Positions 54,594-62,691 of a stretch of DNA of 64,000 bases are shown one piece after another. Under the pieces are notes generated by a model, which saw nothing but the letters and a program-made list of their open reading frames with translations, searched no databases and was not told where the DNA came from. Positions within the stretch are counted from its first letter, which is position 1, and each line of letters starts with the position of its first letter. Position numbers and translations under genes: made by a program. The stretch is from Spirosoma sp. (lineage in GTDB: Bacteria > Bacteroidota > Bacteroidia > Cytophagales > Spirosomataceae), in contig NZ_JAPLET010000009.1 in assembly GCF_026391055.1 (NCBI RefSeq), positions 1-64,000 on the forward strand, in the 5' to 3' direction.

Positions 54594-54624
54594 AAAGCCA
54601 GGTGACTTCGTGTTGTCTGGCTTT
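54594..54624 (+). terminator. Orphan intrinsic terminator
   Basis: AAAGCCAG (54594-54601) and CTGGCTTT (54617-54624) pair exactly and lead into TGTTTTTCTC. No + strand gene lies upstream, so it may end a small RNA or a lost gene. Confidence 0.6.
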
Positions 54625-54725
54625 TGTTTTTCTCTCTACAGGGTTTTTACGCGCAGTTGACAGACCTAATCCATGAATAATTCCTTATTATAATACCGAC
54701 CTATCATCTCCCCTTTTCAAAGGAT

Positions 54726-54820
54726 AATTCGCCCCGTTTTCAGGATTTGTATAGAGCATGTAATCTTAGAATAGTTCATTAACATAAGATTTTATATGCA
54801 CCTTGACTACAAATTATACA
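54726..54820 (-). repeat. 95-bp repeat, copy B (right flank of the RiPP island)
   Basis: It is the inverted counterpart of 23110-23204 with five mismatches. The flanks of the two copies do not match, so the repeat ends are sharp. Confidence 0.85.
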
Positions 54821-55350
54821 AAAACCAAGCCGTGTTCCAAATGGATTGACACATCCAAATGGTGGATAGTGTACGAAACTGATACTTCACTCCTACTCTC
54901 AAAATACGCCCCCGATTGAGACAGACAAGTGGCCATGAACAGGCACCATAATGGAGTGTTTGATGGGCCGACCTGTGTCACTACCCGTCAACAACAATTT
55001 GTCACTTTAAAAAAGGAATTACAGGAGGATTTCGTCTCTCGCAATGACCAGACCTTATTGCTATTGCTGCACGTTGTCAAGTCAAAGCGGACAAATAAGG
55101 GGGGGTTCGCCATGCGGTGAAAAGAGGATGAGGTGGGACGCCAGTGGGGCAGTTCAGTTATCCCACGGCAACGGCCAACCATCAGCAACTCGGGTGTTTC
55201 ACCAAAACCACCTTAGATATGGCCACTTTTATTTGACGCCGTACCCGTCTAGCCAAAACTACAGTAACCAGCAAGCCGTCCAGCATGTGTCATGATTTTG
55301 TGACAATCCGGCAACCATAACACGCGCTGGGCAGCTTACCAATGCGTTAC
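54821..55350. other. Gap between repeat B and the epimerase gene
   Basis: No frame here looks like a real protein. The GC content rises again toward the right, so the island boundary probably lies within it. Confidence 0.4.
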
Positions 55351-56283
55351 TTACCGATGTTGAAACCACGCGGCTGTAGCCTTAATACCCTCTTCGTAGG
55401 AAGTCGGGGTATAATTAAACGCCCGTTCAAATTTGGAGGAATCAAACTGAAAAGCAAACTCGTCCTGATAATTCATCTCGTAAGCCTCCTTCATAAACGG
55501 ATTGAGCCAACCAATGACCTTCAGCACCCATTTGGGCAATACAAACAGCTTATTGGGTGTGTTCATGGCACGAGCCGACAGCTGGACAAACTCACGGCCG
55601 GTCAGGGCGGGTTGGGGAGTAGGTAAGTGCCAAACCTGACCAACAGCCTCCTCCCGGGTGGCCAGCAAGTACAACGCCTGTGCCGCGTCGGGTGTGTAAT
55701 TGAACGAGCGGGGTACGTTGGCGTTGATGGGCCACTGCGCTCGGTTGCCTTTTTTCAGGTTGCTGAACACGTAGATGCCAGGTGCGCTCTTGTCGCTCAC
55801 CCCCGGCCCGTAAAAGTCCACCGCGCGCGCAATACTGGCCCGAACCTTACCTGCCTTCATCGCCTGCTGAAGCATCGTCGCCACCTCAGCGCGTACTTTC
55901 CCTTTTCGACTACTTGGGCGATAGGGCGTTTCTTCCGTAATTGGCCCATTCACCCGGCCATACATATACACGTCGTCAAAAAAAATGAGTTTAGCGTTCG
56001 CAGCCTGGCAGGCGGCTATTGTGTTCTGCATAATGAGGGGCCAATCGCGTTGCCAGACATCTGCGTTATAGTCGATTCCAATCAGCAGATACACCACGTC
56101 GGAACCGGCAACGGCCTGGATCAGTTCGTCGCGGTGGAGTGCACTGGCCGCAGCGGTTTGGGCCCCGGCAACGGATTTGGGGTTGCGGGAAACCAGTCGG
56201 ATGGTCTGCTGATTGGCTTGCAGAACGGGGATCAGGGCATTAGCGATGGTGCCATTGGCACCGATAAGTGTATGTAAGGCCAT
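55351..56283 (-). CDS. NAD-dependent epimerase/dehydratase-like SDR
   Basis: The ATG at 56283 (MALHTLIGANGTIANALIPV) gives 310 residues starting directly with the Rossmann Gly-rich loop; a longer frame adds 33 unlikely residues. It is an atypical or extended SDR: DVVYLLIG, DVYMYGRVNGPITEETPY and PTPQPALTGREFVQLSA fit NAD-epimerase-like proteins. The catalytic Tyr is likely in YMYGR. Its substrate is unknown. It diverges from an AraC-type regulator with only 85 bp between the starts, which suggests the regulator controls it. Confidence 0.85.
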   Translation of the reverse strand: MALHTLIGANGTIANALIPVLQANQQTIRLVSRNPKSVAGAQTAAASALHRDELIQAVAGSDVVYLLIGIDYNADVWQRDWPLIMQNTIAACQAANAKLIFFDDVYMYGRVNGPITEETPYRPSSRKGKVRAEVATMLQQAMKAGKVRASIARAVDFYGPGVSDKSAPGIYVFSNLKKGNRAQWPINANVPRSFNYTPDAAQALYLLATREEAVGQVWHLPTPQPALTGREFVQLSARAMNTPNKLFVLPKWVLKVIGWLNPFMKEAYEMNYQDEFAFQFDSSKFERAFNYTPTSYEEGIKATAAWFQHR

Positions 56284-56368
56284 CTGTGAAACTTGTTTGA
56301 TTGATGGGCCAAAGTTCGGTTGCCGGCTACGGGCAGGCTTGTACGAAAACGAAATACATAGATTGTAT

Positions 56369-57211
56369 ATGAAGGAGAACAATCAGACAATAGCGCAAAC
56401 TTTTGTGGCGCCTGACCGGCTAACGGAGGTATTCAGGCATATCTATTACATGAAGCATCCGGGTGAAGCGACCAGTCAGCAACTTCAGTTGTTTCCCCAC
56501 TATGAGATGATGCTGGTGTTTAATTTTGGGCCGCCAATATCAGTATCCGTCGCCGATGATACCGCGCAGGTGGAGCGGGTGGCCGTACTGGGCCCATTGG
56601 ACCGTGTACTAACCTACGAACTGTTACCAGACGCGGAGGTCATGGTCGTCGTGTTTACCCTGAACGGGTTTTACCGGCTGCTGGGCCAACCCATTCACAC
56701 CCTACGAACCGAAACGGCAAACCATGTGGCCGTCCCACTAACCGACTTAACGTACCTGGACTTGTGGGAAACGCTGGCGCAACTACCCGCCATTGCCGAC
56801 CGGGCTGAGTTACTCATGACCTACATCCAGGTGAATGTGGCCCCTGAGGACACGGCTTCATTGCTCGATGAGGTTTCGCTATTCACTAATCTGGCGATTG
56901 ATCCGGTCAAAACCATTGCCAAAAATCGTCACCTATCACCCCGGTCGGTCCAACTCCGGCTACAAAGCATCGTGGGCTTTTCGGCCAAAGAGATGGCCCG
57001 ATTTATTCGGTTCAAAAACATGATTGCTCAACTGGTAAAGCAGTACCCTACACAACCCGATTGGGCCGATCTGGTGGTTCTGCATGGCTACCACGATCAA
57101 CCCCACCTCATTCGGGATTTTCAACGCTACCTGGGTCTCAGCCCGACCGACTTTGTCAAGCAATTAGCCGAGCAACCCATCTGTATCACGCAGCCTGGTA
57201 AGCATTATTGA
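56369..57211 (+). CDS. AraC-family transcriptional regulator
   Basis: The ATG at 56369 gives 280 residues (MKENNQTIAQTFVAPDRLTE). The N-terminal part matches DUF6597-type sensory domains (YYMKHPGEATSQQL), and the C-terminal double helix-turn-helix includes NRHLSPRSVQLRLQSIVGFS and GYHDQPHLIRDFQRYLGLSP, the classical AraC second helix-turn-helix. It is divergent to the epimerase-like SDR gene and probably regulates it. An IS3 element starts 5 bp after the stop. Confidence 0.9.
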   Translation: MKENNQTIAQTFVAPDRLTEVFRHIYYMKHPGEATSQQLQLFPHYEMMLVFNFGPPISVSVADDTAQVERVAVLGPLDRVLTYELLPDAEVMVVVFTLNGFYRLLGQPIHTLRTETANHVAVPLTDLTYLDLWETLAQLPAIADRAELLMTYIQVNVAPEDTASLLDEVSLFTNLAIDPVKTIAKNRHLSPRSVQLRLQSIVGFSAKEMARFIRFKNMIAQLVKQYPTQPDWADLVVLHGYHDQPHLIRDFQRYLGLSPTDFVKQLAEQPICITQPGKHY

Positions 57212-57249
57212 ATACCGTATGCTACTGGAAAATCTAGTCAGAATCCAGT

Positions 57250-57486
57250 ATGAATACGTATCTTAATGATTTGTTAGGCTATAAGAAAAAGAAAACTCGA
57301 CACCTATTTCGATGGAAGGTCGTCGAAGCCTATCGCGCCGAACGAGTCCAGGCCTCCGAACTGGAAGAAACCTTGCGCATTCCCATGAAGGAGCTGCGCC
57401 GTCTCAACCGCAACTACTTTAGACTCCGCTTACTTCCCCGCGCGTCGGCCGCCTATTACAACCCAGAAACCGCCGAAAAACGATGA
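57250..57486 (+). CDS. IS3-element OrfA (helix-turn-helix)
   Basis: A 78-residue basic protein (MNTYLNDLLGYKKKKTRHLF, ending NPETAEKR), the position and size of a short IS3 OrfA. It would bind the IS ends. Its stop overlaps the OrfB start (ATGA at 57483-57486), the arrangement used for coupling or frameshifting in IS3 elements. It is intact and has no 16-nt insertion. Confidence 0.7.
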   Translation: MNTYLNDLLGYKKKKTRHLFRWKVVEAYRAERVQASELEETLRIPMKELRRLNRNYFRLRLLPRASAAYYNPETAEKR

Positions 57487-57538
57487 AACGAGACGCGGAT
57501 TATATCAAAATGCTGGAACGTAAACTAGCTGACATGGA

Positions 57539-57554
57539 CCGGGCCGCCGGAGCG
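57539..57554 (+). repeat. 16-nt insertion 1
   Basis: CCGGGCCGCCGGAGCG, forward. Removal restores GAC-ATG-GAG-AAG (DMEKE). Confidence 0.85.
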
Positions 57555-57623
57555 GAAGGAGAATCAGTTTCTCCGCTTATAGGCTGAGGCCTACCAAACG
57601 GTGATCCAGATCGCCGAAGAGCA

Positions 57624-57639
57624 CGGGGCCGCCCGTGCG
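57624..57639 (+). repeat. 16-nt insertion 2
   Basis: CGGGGCCGCCCGTGCG, forward. Removal restores GAG-CAG-TTT-TAC (EQFY). Stem pair C2-G11 is swapped to G-C relative to consensus. Confidence 0.85.
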
Positions 57640-57670
57640 GTTTTACATTCCAATCGTAAAAAAGCCTGGC

Positions 57671-57686
57671 CGCACCGGCGGACCGG
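57671..57686 (-). repeat. 16-nt insertion 3, inverted
   Basis: Its reverse complement is CCGGTCCGCCGGTGCG. One extra base beside it is needed to reach the QAAEKL frame. Confidence 0.78.
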
Positions 57687-57753
57687 CCAGGCGGCCGAAA
57701 AATTAACTCGTCGCTACCCCTTAGTGGGGATGGAGGTAATTTGTAAGCTGTTT

Positions 57754-57769
57754 CGGAGCCGCCCGTGCG
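57754..57769 (+). repeat. 16-nt insertion 4
   Basis: CGGAGCCGCCCGTGCG, forward. Removal restores TTT-GGC-CGA-GTG-AGA-CAA (FGRVRQ). Confidence 0.82.
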
Positions 57770-57847
57770 GGCCGAGTGAGACAAGCCTGGTATGCGGCTA
57801 CCCGGCGACAGGAGAAGGTGTGGTTTCAGACGGATGCTATCTTGCAG

Positions 57848-57863
57848 CCGGGCCGCCGTCGCG
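57848..57863 (+). repeat. 16-nt insertion 5
   Basis: CCGGGCCGCCGTCGCG, forward. Removal joins CAG to GAA (LQEV). Confidence 0.85.
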
Positions 57864-58112
57864 GAAGTCAGGCGCATACGCCGTGATATTCCGGGCATGG
57901 GTACCCACAAACTCCATCATGAAATGCAAGTATTTTTAACCCGGCATCGCATTAAACTAGGTCGGGATCGCTTGCATGTGCTCTTGAAAGAGAACGGCAT
58001 GCTGGCTAAGCGCAAGGCCCAAAAGGTCACAACAACTCAATCAAATCATACGCATTTCAAATACCCTAACAAGGTCAAAAATGTCATACCTAGCCGGGCT
58101 AATGAGTTGTGG

Positions 58113-58128
58113 CCGGGCCGCCGGTGCG
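58113..58128 (+). repeat. 16-nt insertion 6
   Basis: CCGGGCCGCCGGTGCG, forward, the consensus. Removal joins TGG to GTG-AGC-GAT (WVSD), the catalytic Asp block. Confidence 0.88.
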
Positions 58129-58213
58129 GTGAGCGATCTGACGTATATATCAGTGGGGCCGACTTATGCGTATCTCTACATCATCATGGATGCTTTTTCG
58201 CCTAAGATCGTGG

Positions 58214-58229
58214 CAGGGCCGCCTGTGCG
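58214..58229 (+). repeat. 16-nt insertion 7
   Basis: CAGGGCCGCCTGTGCG, forward. Removal restores GTG-GGC-TGG (VGW). A and T replace C2 and G11 as a compensated pair. Confidence 0.88.
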
Positions 58230-58329
58230 GCTGGTCTTTGAGAAAACGATGCATGCTCAAGGGGCTTTGAGGTCATTGAATATGGCTTTGTAAGCCCGTG
58301 AAGATATCAGCCAGTCGTTGATCCATCAT

Positions 58330-58345
58330 CGCTCCGGCGACCCGG
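58330..58345 (-). repeat. 16-nt insertion 8, inverted
   Basis: Its reverse complement is CCGGGTCGCCGGAGCG, identical to insertion 9. Removal restores CAT-CAT-TCG-GAT-CGG (HHSDR), the second catalytic Asp block. Confidence 0.88.
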
Positions 58346-58439
58346 TCGGATCGGGGCGTTCAGTACTGTTCCTGGGCATACGTGCAACGACTACGTCAAG
58401 TGAATGCGACCATCAGTATGACTGAGTCGGGTGATCCGA

Positions 58440-58455
58440 CCGGGTCGCCGGAGCG
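58440..58455 (+). repeat. 16-nt insertion 9
   Basis: CCGGGTCGCCGGAGCG, forward. Removal restores GAT-CCG-AAC-GAA-AAC (DPNEN), beside the catalytic Glu region. Confidence 0.88.
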
Positions 58456-58612
58456 ACGAAAACTCGATGGCTGAGCGCGTGCTTCAGTCCCTAAAGGAGG
58501 ATTGCAAACTGAGCCGTACCTTTACTTCTTTCGCGGCCGCAACGGAAGGTATCGAACGAGCGATTACGGCTTATAACACGGTTCGTCCACACGCTTCGCT
58601 GAATTATTTAAC

Positions 58613-58627
58613 CGCCCGGCGGCCCGG
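58613..58627 (-). repeat. 15-nt insertion 10, inverted
   Basis: Its reverse complement is CCGGGCCGCCGGGCG, the consensus minus one base. Removal restores TTA-ACT-CCG-CAT (LTPH). Being 15 nt, it leaves the frame intact. Confidence 0.75.
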
Positions 58628-59043
58628 TCCGCATCAAATGCACCAGCGAAAGCGTGAAGTCAAGTTACGCTGGTACCCATACAAGAAGGTGAGGTACGGA
58701 AATGTGCAATGCGAGGGCCTCTTACGGTGATTTTAATATCTGTCCAATTCAATCAGTAGCATACGCTTAGGTAGATAGATGTGCTTCTAGTCTGAAAGTT
58801 GGGAAAAGAAACGCGTTTCATTTATGTTGACCTGTTCAATTTGTCTCGTAAATAGATAGACCACCAATGAGAATCAATAATATAAGTTACATCTCATTAT
58901 TAACTGAACGAGTCATAATCAGCCATCAAAACCGTTCAGAAAAACGTCCAGTTGTTTTTAGGCCAAAACAATATTTATAATTGCAAAACTTTACGAATAG
59001 GCTCACCCATTTGGCCACTTATTCCTGACCGCTTACCCAACCG

Positions 59044-60102
59044 ATGAAAAAAAAGGAACTTCAGGGAGTTAAGGAAATTGCCCGCCGTGCTAACGTAGCA
59101 ATTGCCACCGTTGACCGAGTGATTCATAATCGGACTGGCGTTTCGGCCAAAACACGAGAAAAAATCAACAAAATCATTGCCGAACTCAACTACCAGCCAA
59201 ACCTGTTAGCCAGACGATTAGCGTCAGGAAAGACTATTTCGATCGCTGTTTTAATTCCTTCTGTCACTGAGGAGACAGACTTCTGGGAAGCTCCTTTACA
59301 GGGTATCCAGCAAGCCGAAGCCGAGATTAGATCGTATGGAATCAACGTAAATCTGTTTTTTTTTGAACTAAGCGACCCTAACTCCTTTATTACGCAGGCA
59401 AACCGAATTCTAGATTCTACCGTCGATGGCATTGTCTTAGCCCCTTCCTTTGTCGATGAAGCCCAGGAATTCACCACCGTCTGTCAGAGAAACGGTATTC
59501 CCTTCGTTTTTATAGACGCTGATATTCCTGGCCAACAAAGCCTGTCTTACATCGGACCACCTTTGTTTCAAAGTGGTTACCTGGCCGGGAAGCTAAGCAC
59601 TTACAAACTCCACGAAACCAGTAAACTGTTGATTGTCAATATTGCTACGTCGCTGGATAGCTTTACCTATAAGCAGATTGAGGACGGTTTCAAGACTTAT
59701 TTCACGGATCATGAACTGAAGTATCCAATTCTAAGAGCCGATATTCGGCAAACGGATTTTGCTTCTATTTCGAATCATCTTCAACAGTTGTTCGATGCCA
59801 ACACCGACATTGATGCGGTTTTTGTCAGCAATTCCAGGGTATTCTCAGTAGCGCGCTTTCTGGATAGTCGACAATCAAGTCAAAAGCCCCTGCTGATCGG
59901 CTATGATTTTGTCAACGAAAACATCCATTTTTTAGCCAGCGGAACCATCGATTTTCTGATCTGCCACCAACCTAAAGACCAAGGTTATCGCAGCATTATG
60001 GCATTGTATCAGCATCTGGTTCTATTAGCTCCTGTCGCCAAAGAATACTATATGCCAATCGATATTGTCACCCAAGAGAATCAAGCTTTTTATCGAAATT
60101 GA
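59044..60102 (+). CDS. LacI-family transcriptional regulator
   Basis: A 352-residue regulator: helix-turn-helix at about 8-28 (VKEIARRANVAIATVDRVIH), hinge to about 60 (NYQPNLLARRLA), then a periplasmic-binding-protein-like domain with substituted-sugar-type pockets. It probably binds the perfect palindrome at 60215-60236, just downstream, to control the Gfo/Idh/MocA operon, with a sugar derivative as effector. It is transcribed in the same direction as the operon. Confidence 0.9.
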   Translation: MKKKELQGVKEIARRANVAIATVDRVIHNRTGVSAKTREKINKIIAELNYQPNLLARRLASGKTISIAVLIPSVTEETDFWEAPLQGIQQAEAEIRSYGINVNLFFFELSDPNSFITQANRILDSTVDGIVLAPSFVDEAQEFTTVCQRNGIPFVFIDADIPGQQSLSYIGPPLFQSGYLAGKLSTYKLHETSKLLIVNIATSLDSFTYKQIEDGFKTYFTDHELKYPILRADIRQTDFASISNHLQQLFDANTDIDAVFVSNSRVFSVARFLDSRQSSQKPLLIGYDFVNENIHFLASGTIDFLICHQPKDQGYRSIMALYQHLVLLAPVAKEYYMPIDIVTQENQAFYRN

Positions 60103-60214
60103 TTCCTTAGGCGATTCGGCCATTAGACCATAGATCATACCACCAGGCCGTATAATATCAGAATTTTAGTCAACTTTCTCCTAATATTCTTTCTGGCTTA
60201 AGATTGTTTGTATA

Positions 60215-60236
60215 TTTACGGGTACGTACCCGTAAA
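60215..60236. promoter_or_regulatory. Perfect 22-bp palindromic operator (LacI type)
   Basis: The half-site TTTACGGGTAC (60215-60225) is followed directly by its complement. The centre is at 60225/60226, as in LacI-family operators. TTTG-like and TATATTTA elements lie immediately upstream (60205-60218), so a bound repressor would cover the promoter. The palindrome's last base begins an ATG at 60236, which argues that the real start is 60272. Confidence 0.8.
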
Positions 60237-60271
60237 TGAGCGAACCGCTATTTTCTAGCCCCTTATTATCT

Positions 60272-61297
60272 ATGACCAGCTTGATTCATAACCGGCGAAT
60301 TTTTCTGCAAAAGGCTACTTTAGGTGGCATAGCACTGGGAATTACACCATTCACCTGGCCATCTGTCAATTCTGTAGAACCCGGCAAACGAGTTGGTATG
60401 ATTGGTTTGGATACGTCCCACAGTGTGGCATTTACTAAAGCGCTTAATGCTACGGATGCAAGCTCCAATTATGCTGGGTACAAGGTTGTGGCCGCTTATC
60501 CCTATGGCAGTAAAACCATTGAAAGCAGCGCCAAACGAATCCCGGACTACACTACCGAAGTTAAAAAGCTGAATGTGGAGATAGTGGGTTCTATTGACGA
60601 GCTACTCAAAAAAGTCGACGTAGTACTGCTGGAAACGAACGACGGGCGGCTTCATCTTGAGCAGGTTACGCAAGTACTTAAAGCAGGAAAACGCGTATTT
60701 ATCGATAAACCAATTGCCGCTTCTCTCGTCGATGTACTTGCTATTTTCGAGGTTTCCAAAAACTATAACGTTCCCGTTTTCTCCGCTTCCTCCCTGCGTT
60801 ATATCAAAGGCATGGAAGGAATCGACAAAGGGCAGGTTCTGGGAGCCGATACGTTTAGCCCTGCCGTTCTGGAAAAAACACATCCTGATCTGTTCTGGTA
60901 TGGTGTTCACGGGGTAGAAATGCTTTATACCGCCATGGGGACTGGCTGTCGGCAAGTGGTACAGGTTCATACCGATGGAACCGATATTGTCGTCGGGACC
61001 TGGGCCGACGGCCGGGTAGGTACCTTCCGGGGCACACGTACGGGCAAACACGAATACGGCGGAACAGTGTATACACAGGCCGGGAACACAAAGCTGGGTC
61101 CTTATGGGGGCTATGAGCCGTTACTGAAAGAGATTATTACCTATTTCGAAACGGGAAAATCGCCGATAGCACCCGAGGCAACTATCGAAATATTTGCGTT
61201 TATGGAAGCCGCCGACGAAAGCAAACGCCAGAACGGGGCTGCTGTGATGCTGGAAAGTGTGCTGGCAAAAGCGAAAAAGAAAGTGGCCGTCAAATAA
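60272..61297 (+). CDS. Gfo/Idh/MocA-family oxidoreductase with Tat-type signal
   Basis: The ATG at 60272 (MTSLIHNRRIFLQKATLGGI) gives a twin-arginine signal (NRRIFLQK) and is preferred over the ATG inside the operator at 60236. The 341-residue protein has a Rossmann domain (GMIGLDTSHS, ending near IDKPIAAS at about residue 150) and a C-terminal substrate domain. Members oxidise sugar or cyclitol derivatives with bound NAD. It is the first gene of the operon behind the operator. The DNA-binding repressor is encoded just upstream. Confidence 0.85.
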   Translation: MTSLIHNRRIFLQKATLGGIALGITPFTWPSVNSVEPGKRVGMIGLDTSHSVAFTKALNATDASSNYAGYKVVAAYPYGSKTIESSAKRIPDYTTEVKKLNVEIVGSIDELLKKVDVVLLETNDGRLHLEQVTQVLKAGKRVFIDKPIAASLVDVLAIFEVSKNYNVPVFSASSLRYIKGMEGIDKGQVLGADTFSPAVLEKTHPDLFWYGVHGVEMLYTAMGTGCRQVVQVHTDGTDIVVGTWADGRVGTFRGTRTGKHEYGGTVYTQAGNTKLGPYGGYEPLLKEIITYFETGKSPIAPEATIEIFAFMEAADESKRQNGAAVMLESVLAKAKKKVAVK

Positions 61298-61316
61298 CTA
61301 GAAGCCAGTTAGTGAT

Positions 61317-62654
61317 ATGAAGGCCGTGAGCAACGACTCCCCCCTAACGCAACATCTTGAAGCAAAGCGGTACTATTCTGGCTTTGCTTTGGCTAGTGAT
61401 ACCTACAATGCGATCACTGCGGCTAGTGACGGTAGGATTTACTACATTCTGTCGTCAGAATCGTATGAGCAGGGAGGGAAAATGTACGTCTACGACCCCC
61501 AAACTAACGAAACCCAGCTTTTAGCTGATCTTACAGACATTTGCGGGGAAGCGGGTAAAAAAGCAATTCCACAGGGTAAAAGTCACGTTCGATTCTATGA
61601 ATATGAGGGGAAGCTCTATTTCGCTACCCATTGTAACATCTATGAAACAATTGATGGGATACCCGGCTTGCCCCAACACGTACCAGATGGCTTTACAACC
61701 TATCCGGGAGGGCACATCCTGTCGTACGACCCGGCTACCGGTGCGTTTAAGGATTTAGCAATTGCACCTAATGGCGAAGGCATTCTGACCATGACGATCG
61801 ACCGCGTCCGGGGTTACCTGTATGTCCTTACCTGGCCGCTGGGGTACCTAATTCAATACACAATTGCTACCCGCAACCTGCAACCTATAGGGCTAACCTG
61901 TGGCCGCGGTGAGGCTGGCACAGTTGGTGACGATTACCGGGTAATATGCCGGTCCACGTTTGTCGATCCCAGCGATGGAAGGTTGTATTTGTCAACCGCA
62001 GAAGGAGATATCCTTACGTATTGCCCCGACAAAAAAACACTTAACAAGGTTGATGGGGCGCATTTACGCCTTGATTATTTTGGTCGGTATGATCCCACGC
62101 GTCCGGGAAGCATGGGGTATAACTGGCGGAAAATAAGTTGGTCAGCCTCCGAAGCCGTGGCGTATGGTGTTCATGGTAATTCGGGCTATCTCTTCCGATT
62201 CGACCCTCGTCAATCGACACTAACAGTAGTCGAACGAATTACTTCGGAGCCATCAAAGCGGAGTGGCATGTCCGATCAATTTCGGTATGGTTATCTGGGG
62301 TTTCAACTCGGGCCGGACGACACTACGGTTTATTACCTGACCGGCGGGCCTATTCCCGCTGATGAGAAAAAACAGGAAGGCGCAGAGTCAAGTGTAAAGG
62401 AGTCGGGAAGCGCGCAGGAAAATCTTCATCTGGTTACGTATCACTTACCGACTTTCCACTATCAGGATCACGGACCTATTTATTATGCCGATGGCACGCG
62501 ACCATCGCACGTCAATTCCATTGCTATTGGTGCCGATGGGACGATTTATACGTTGGCCAGATTTGATTACGAGGGCCACTCGGTTCAGGATTTAATAAAA
62601 ATCTCTTCTCTCCTCGCCAACTCATACCCTTTTCTGACAGACCATATTCCTTAA
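61317..62654 (+). CDS. Beta-propeller-like hypothetical protein of the LacI operon
   Basis: A 445-residue soluble protein with repeating beta-strand blocks such as GRIYYILSSESYEQGGKMYV, YDPATGAFKDLAI, and DGRLYLSTAEGDILTY, spaced about 45-60 residues, in the style of a six- or seven-bladed propeller. No signal peptide is seen. It starts 20 bp after the first oxidoreductase. Possibly a lactonase- or carbohydrate-binding-like fold, but I recognise no specific family. Confidence 0.7.
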   Translation: MKAVSNDSPLTQHLEAKRYYSGFALASDTYNAITAASDGRIYYILSSESYEQGGKMYVYDPQTNETQLLADLTDICGEAGKKAIPQGKSHVRFYEYEGKLYFATHCNIYETIDGIPGLPQHVPDGFTTYPGGHILSYDPATGAFKDLAIAPNGEGILTMTIDRVRGYLYVLTWPLGYLIQYTIATRNLQPIGLTCGRGEAGTVGDDYRVICRSTFVDPSDGRLYLSTAEGDILTYCPDKKTLNKVDGAHLRLDYFGRYDPTRPGSMGYNWRKISWSASEAVAYGVHGNSGYLFRFDPRQSTLTVVERITSEPSKRSGMSDQFRYGYLGFQLGPDDTTVYYLTGGPIPADEKKQEGAESSVKESGSAQENLHLVTYHLPTFHYQDHGPIYYADGTRPSHVNSIAIGADGTIYTLARFDYEGHSVQDLIKISSLLANSYPFLTDHIP

Positions 62655-62691
62655 CCCTTAAATCTCGATCAAGGTGAAAAAACTGACTAGC

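Larger units (their letters stand above)
57483..58730 (+). pseudogene. IS3-element OrfB transposase, broken by ten micro-insertions
   Basis: If the ten 15-16-nt GC-rich pieces are removed, the rest reads as one 363-codon frame with typical DDE-transposase blocks: MEKENQFLRL, IPIVKKPG, RRYPLVGMEVICKLFG, ELWVSDLTYISVG, MDAFS, SLIHHSDRGVQYCSWAYVQR and NSMAERVLQSLKED. Other damage is a TAG at 57580, a TAA at 58291, one extra base at insertion 3 and one missing base near 58243. The protein cannot be made as written. Each 16-nt piece shifts the frame by one, so every third copy restores it by chance. Confidence 0.88.
57216..58765 (+). mobile_element. IS3-family insertion sequence riddled with 16-nt insertions
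   Basis: The ends share the inverted sequence CGTATGCTACTG (left 57216; right, inverted, ending 58765). Inside are an intact small OrfA and a degenerate OrfB overlapping it by ATGA. Without its ten small insertions the element would be about 1391 bp, a normal IS3 size. No clear target duplication was seen. A 128-bp solo right end lies at 53626-53753. Confidence 0.85.

Noticed and set aside
54929-55295. Overlapping 63- and 83-codon frames after repeat B
   Set aside because: No family resemblance, and they overlap each other in different frames.
60236-60271. ATG at 60236 as the start of the first oxidoreductase
   Set aside because: The codon begins with the last base of the operator palindrome, and the ATG at 60272 yields a proper Tat signal.
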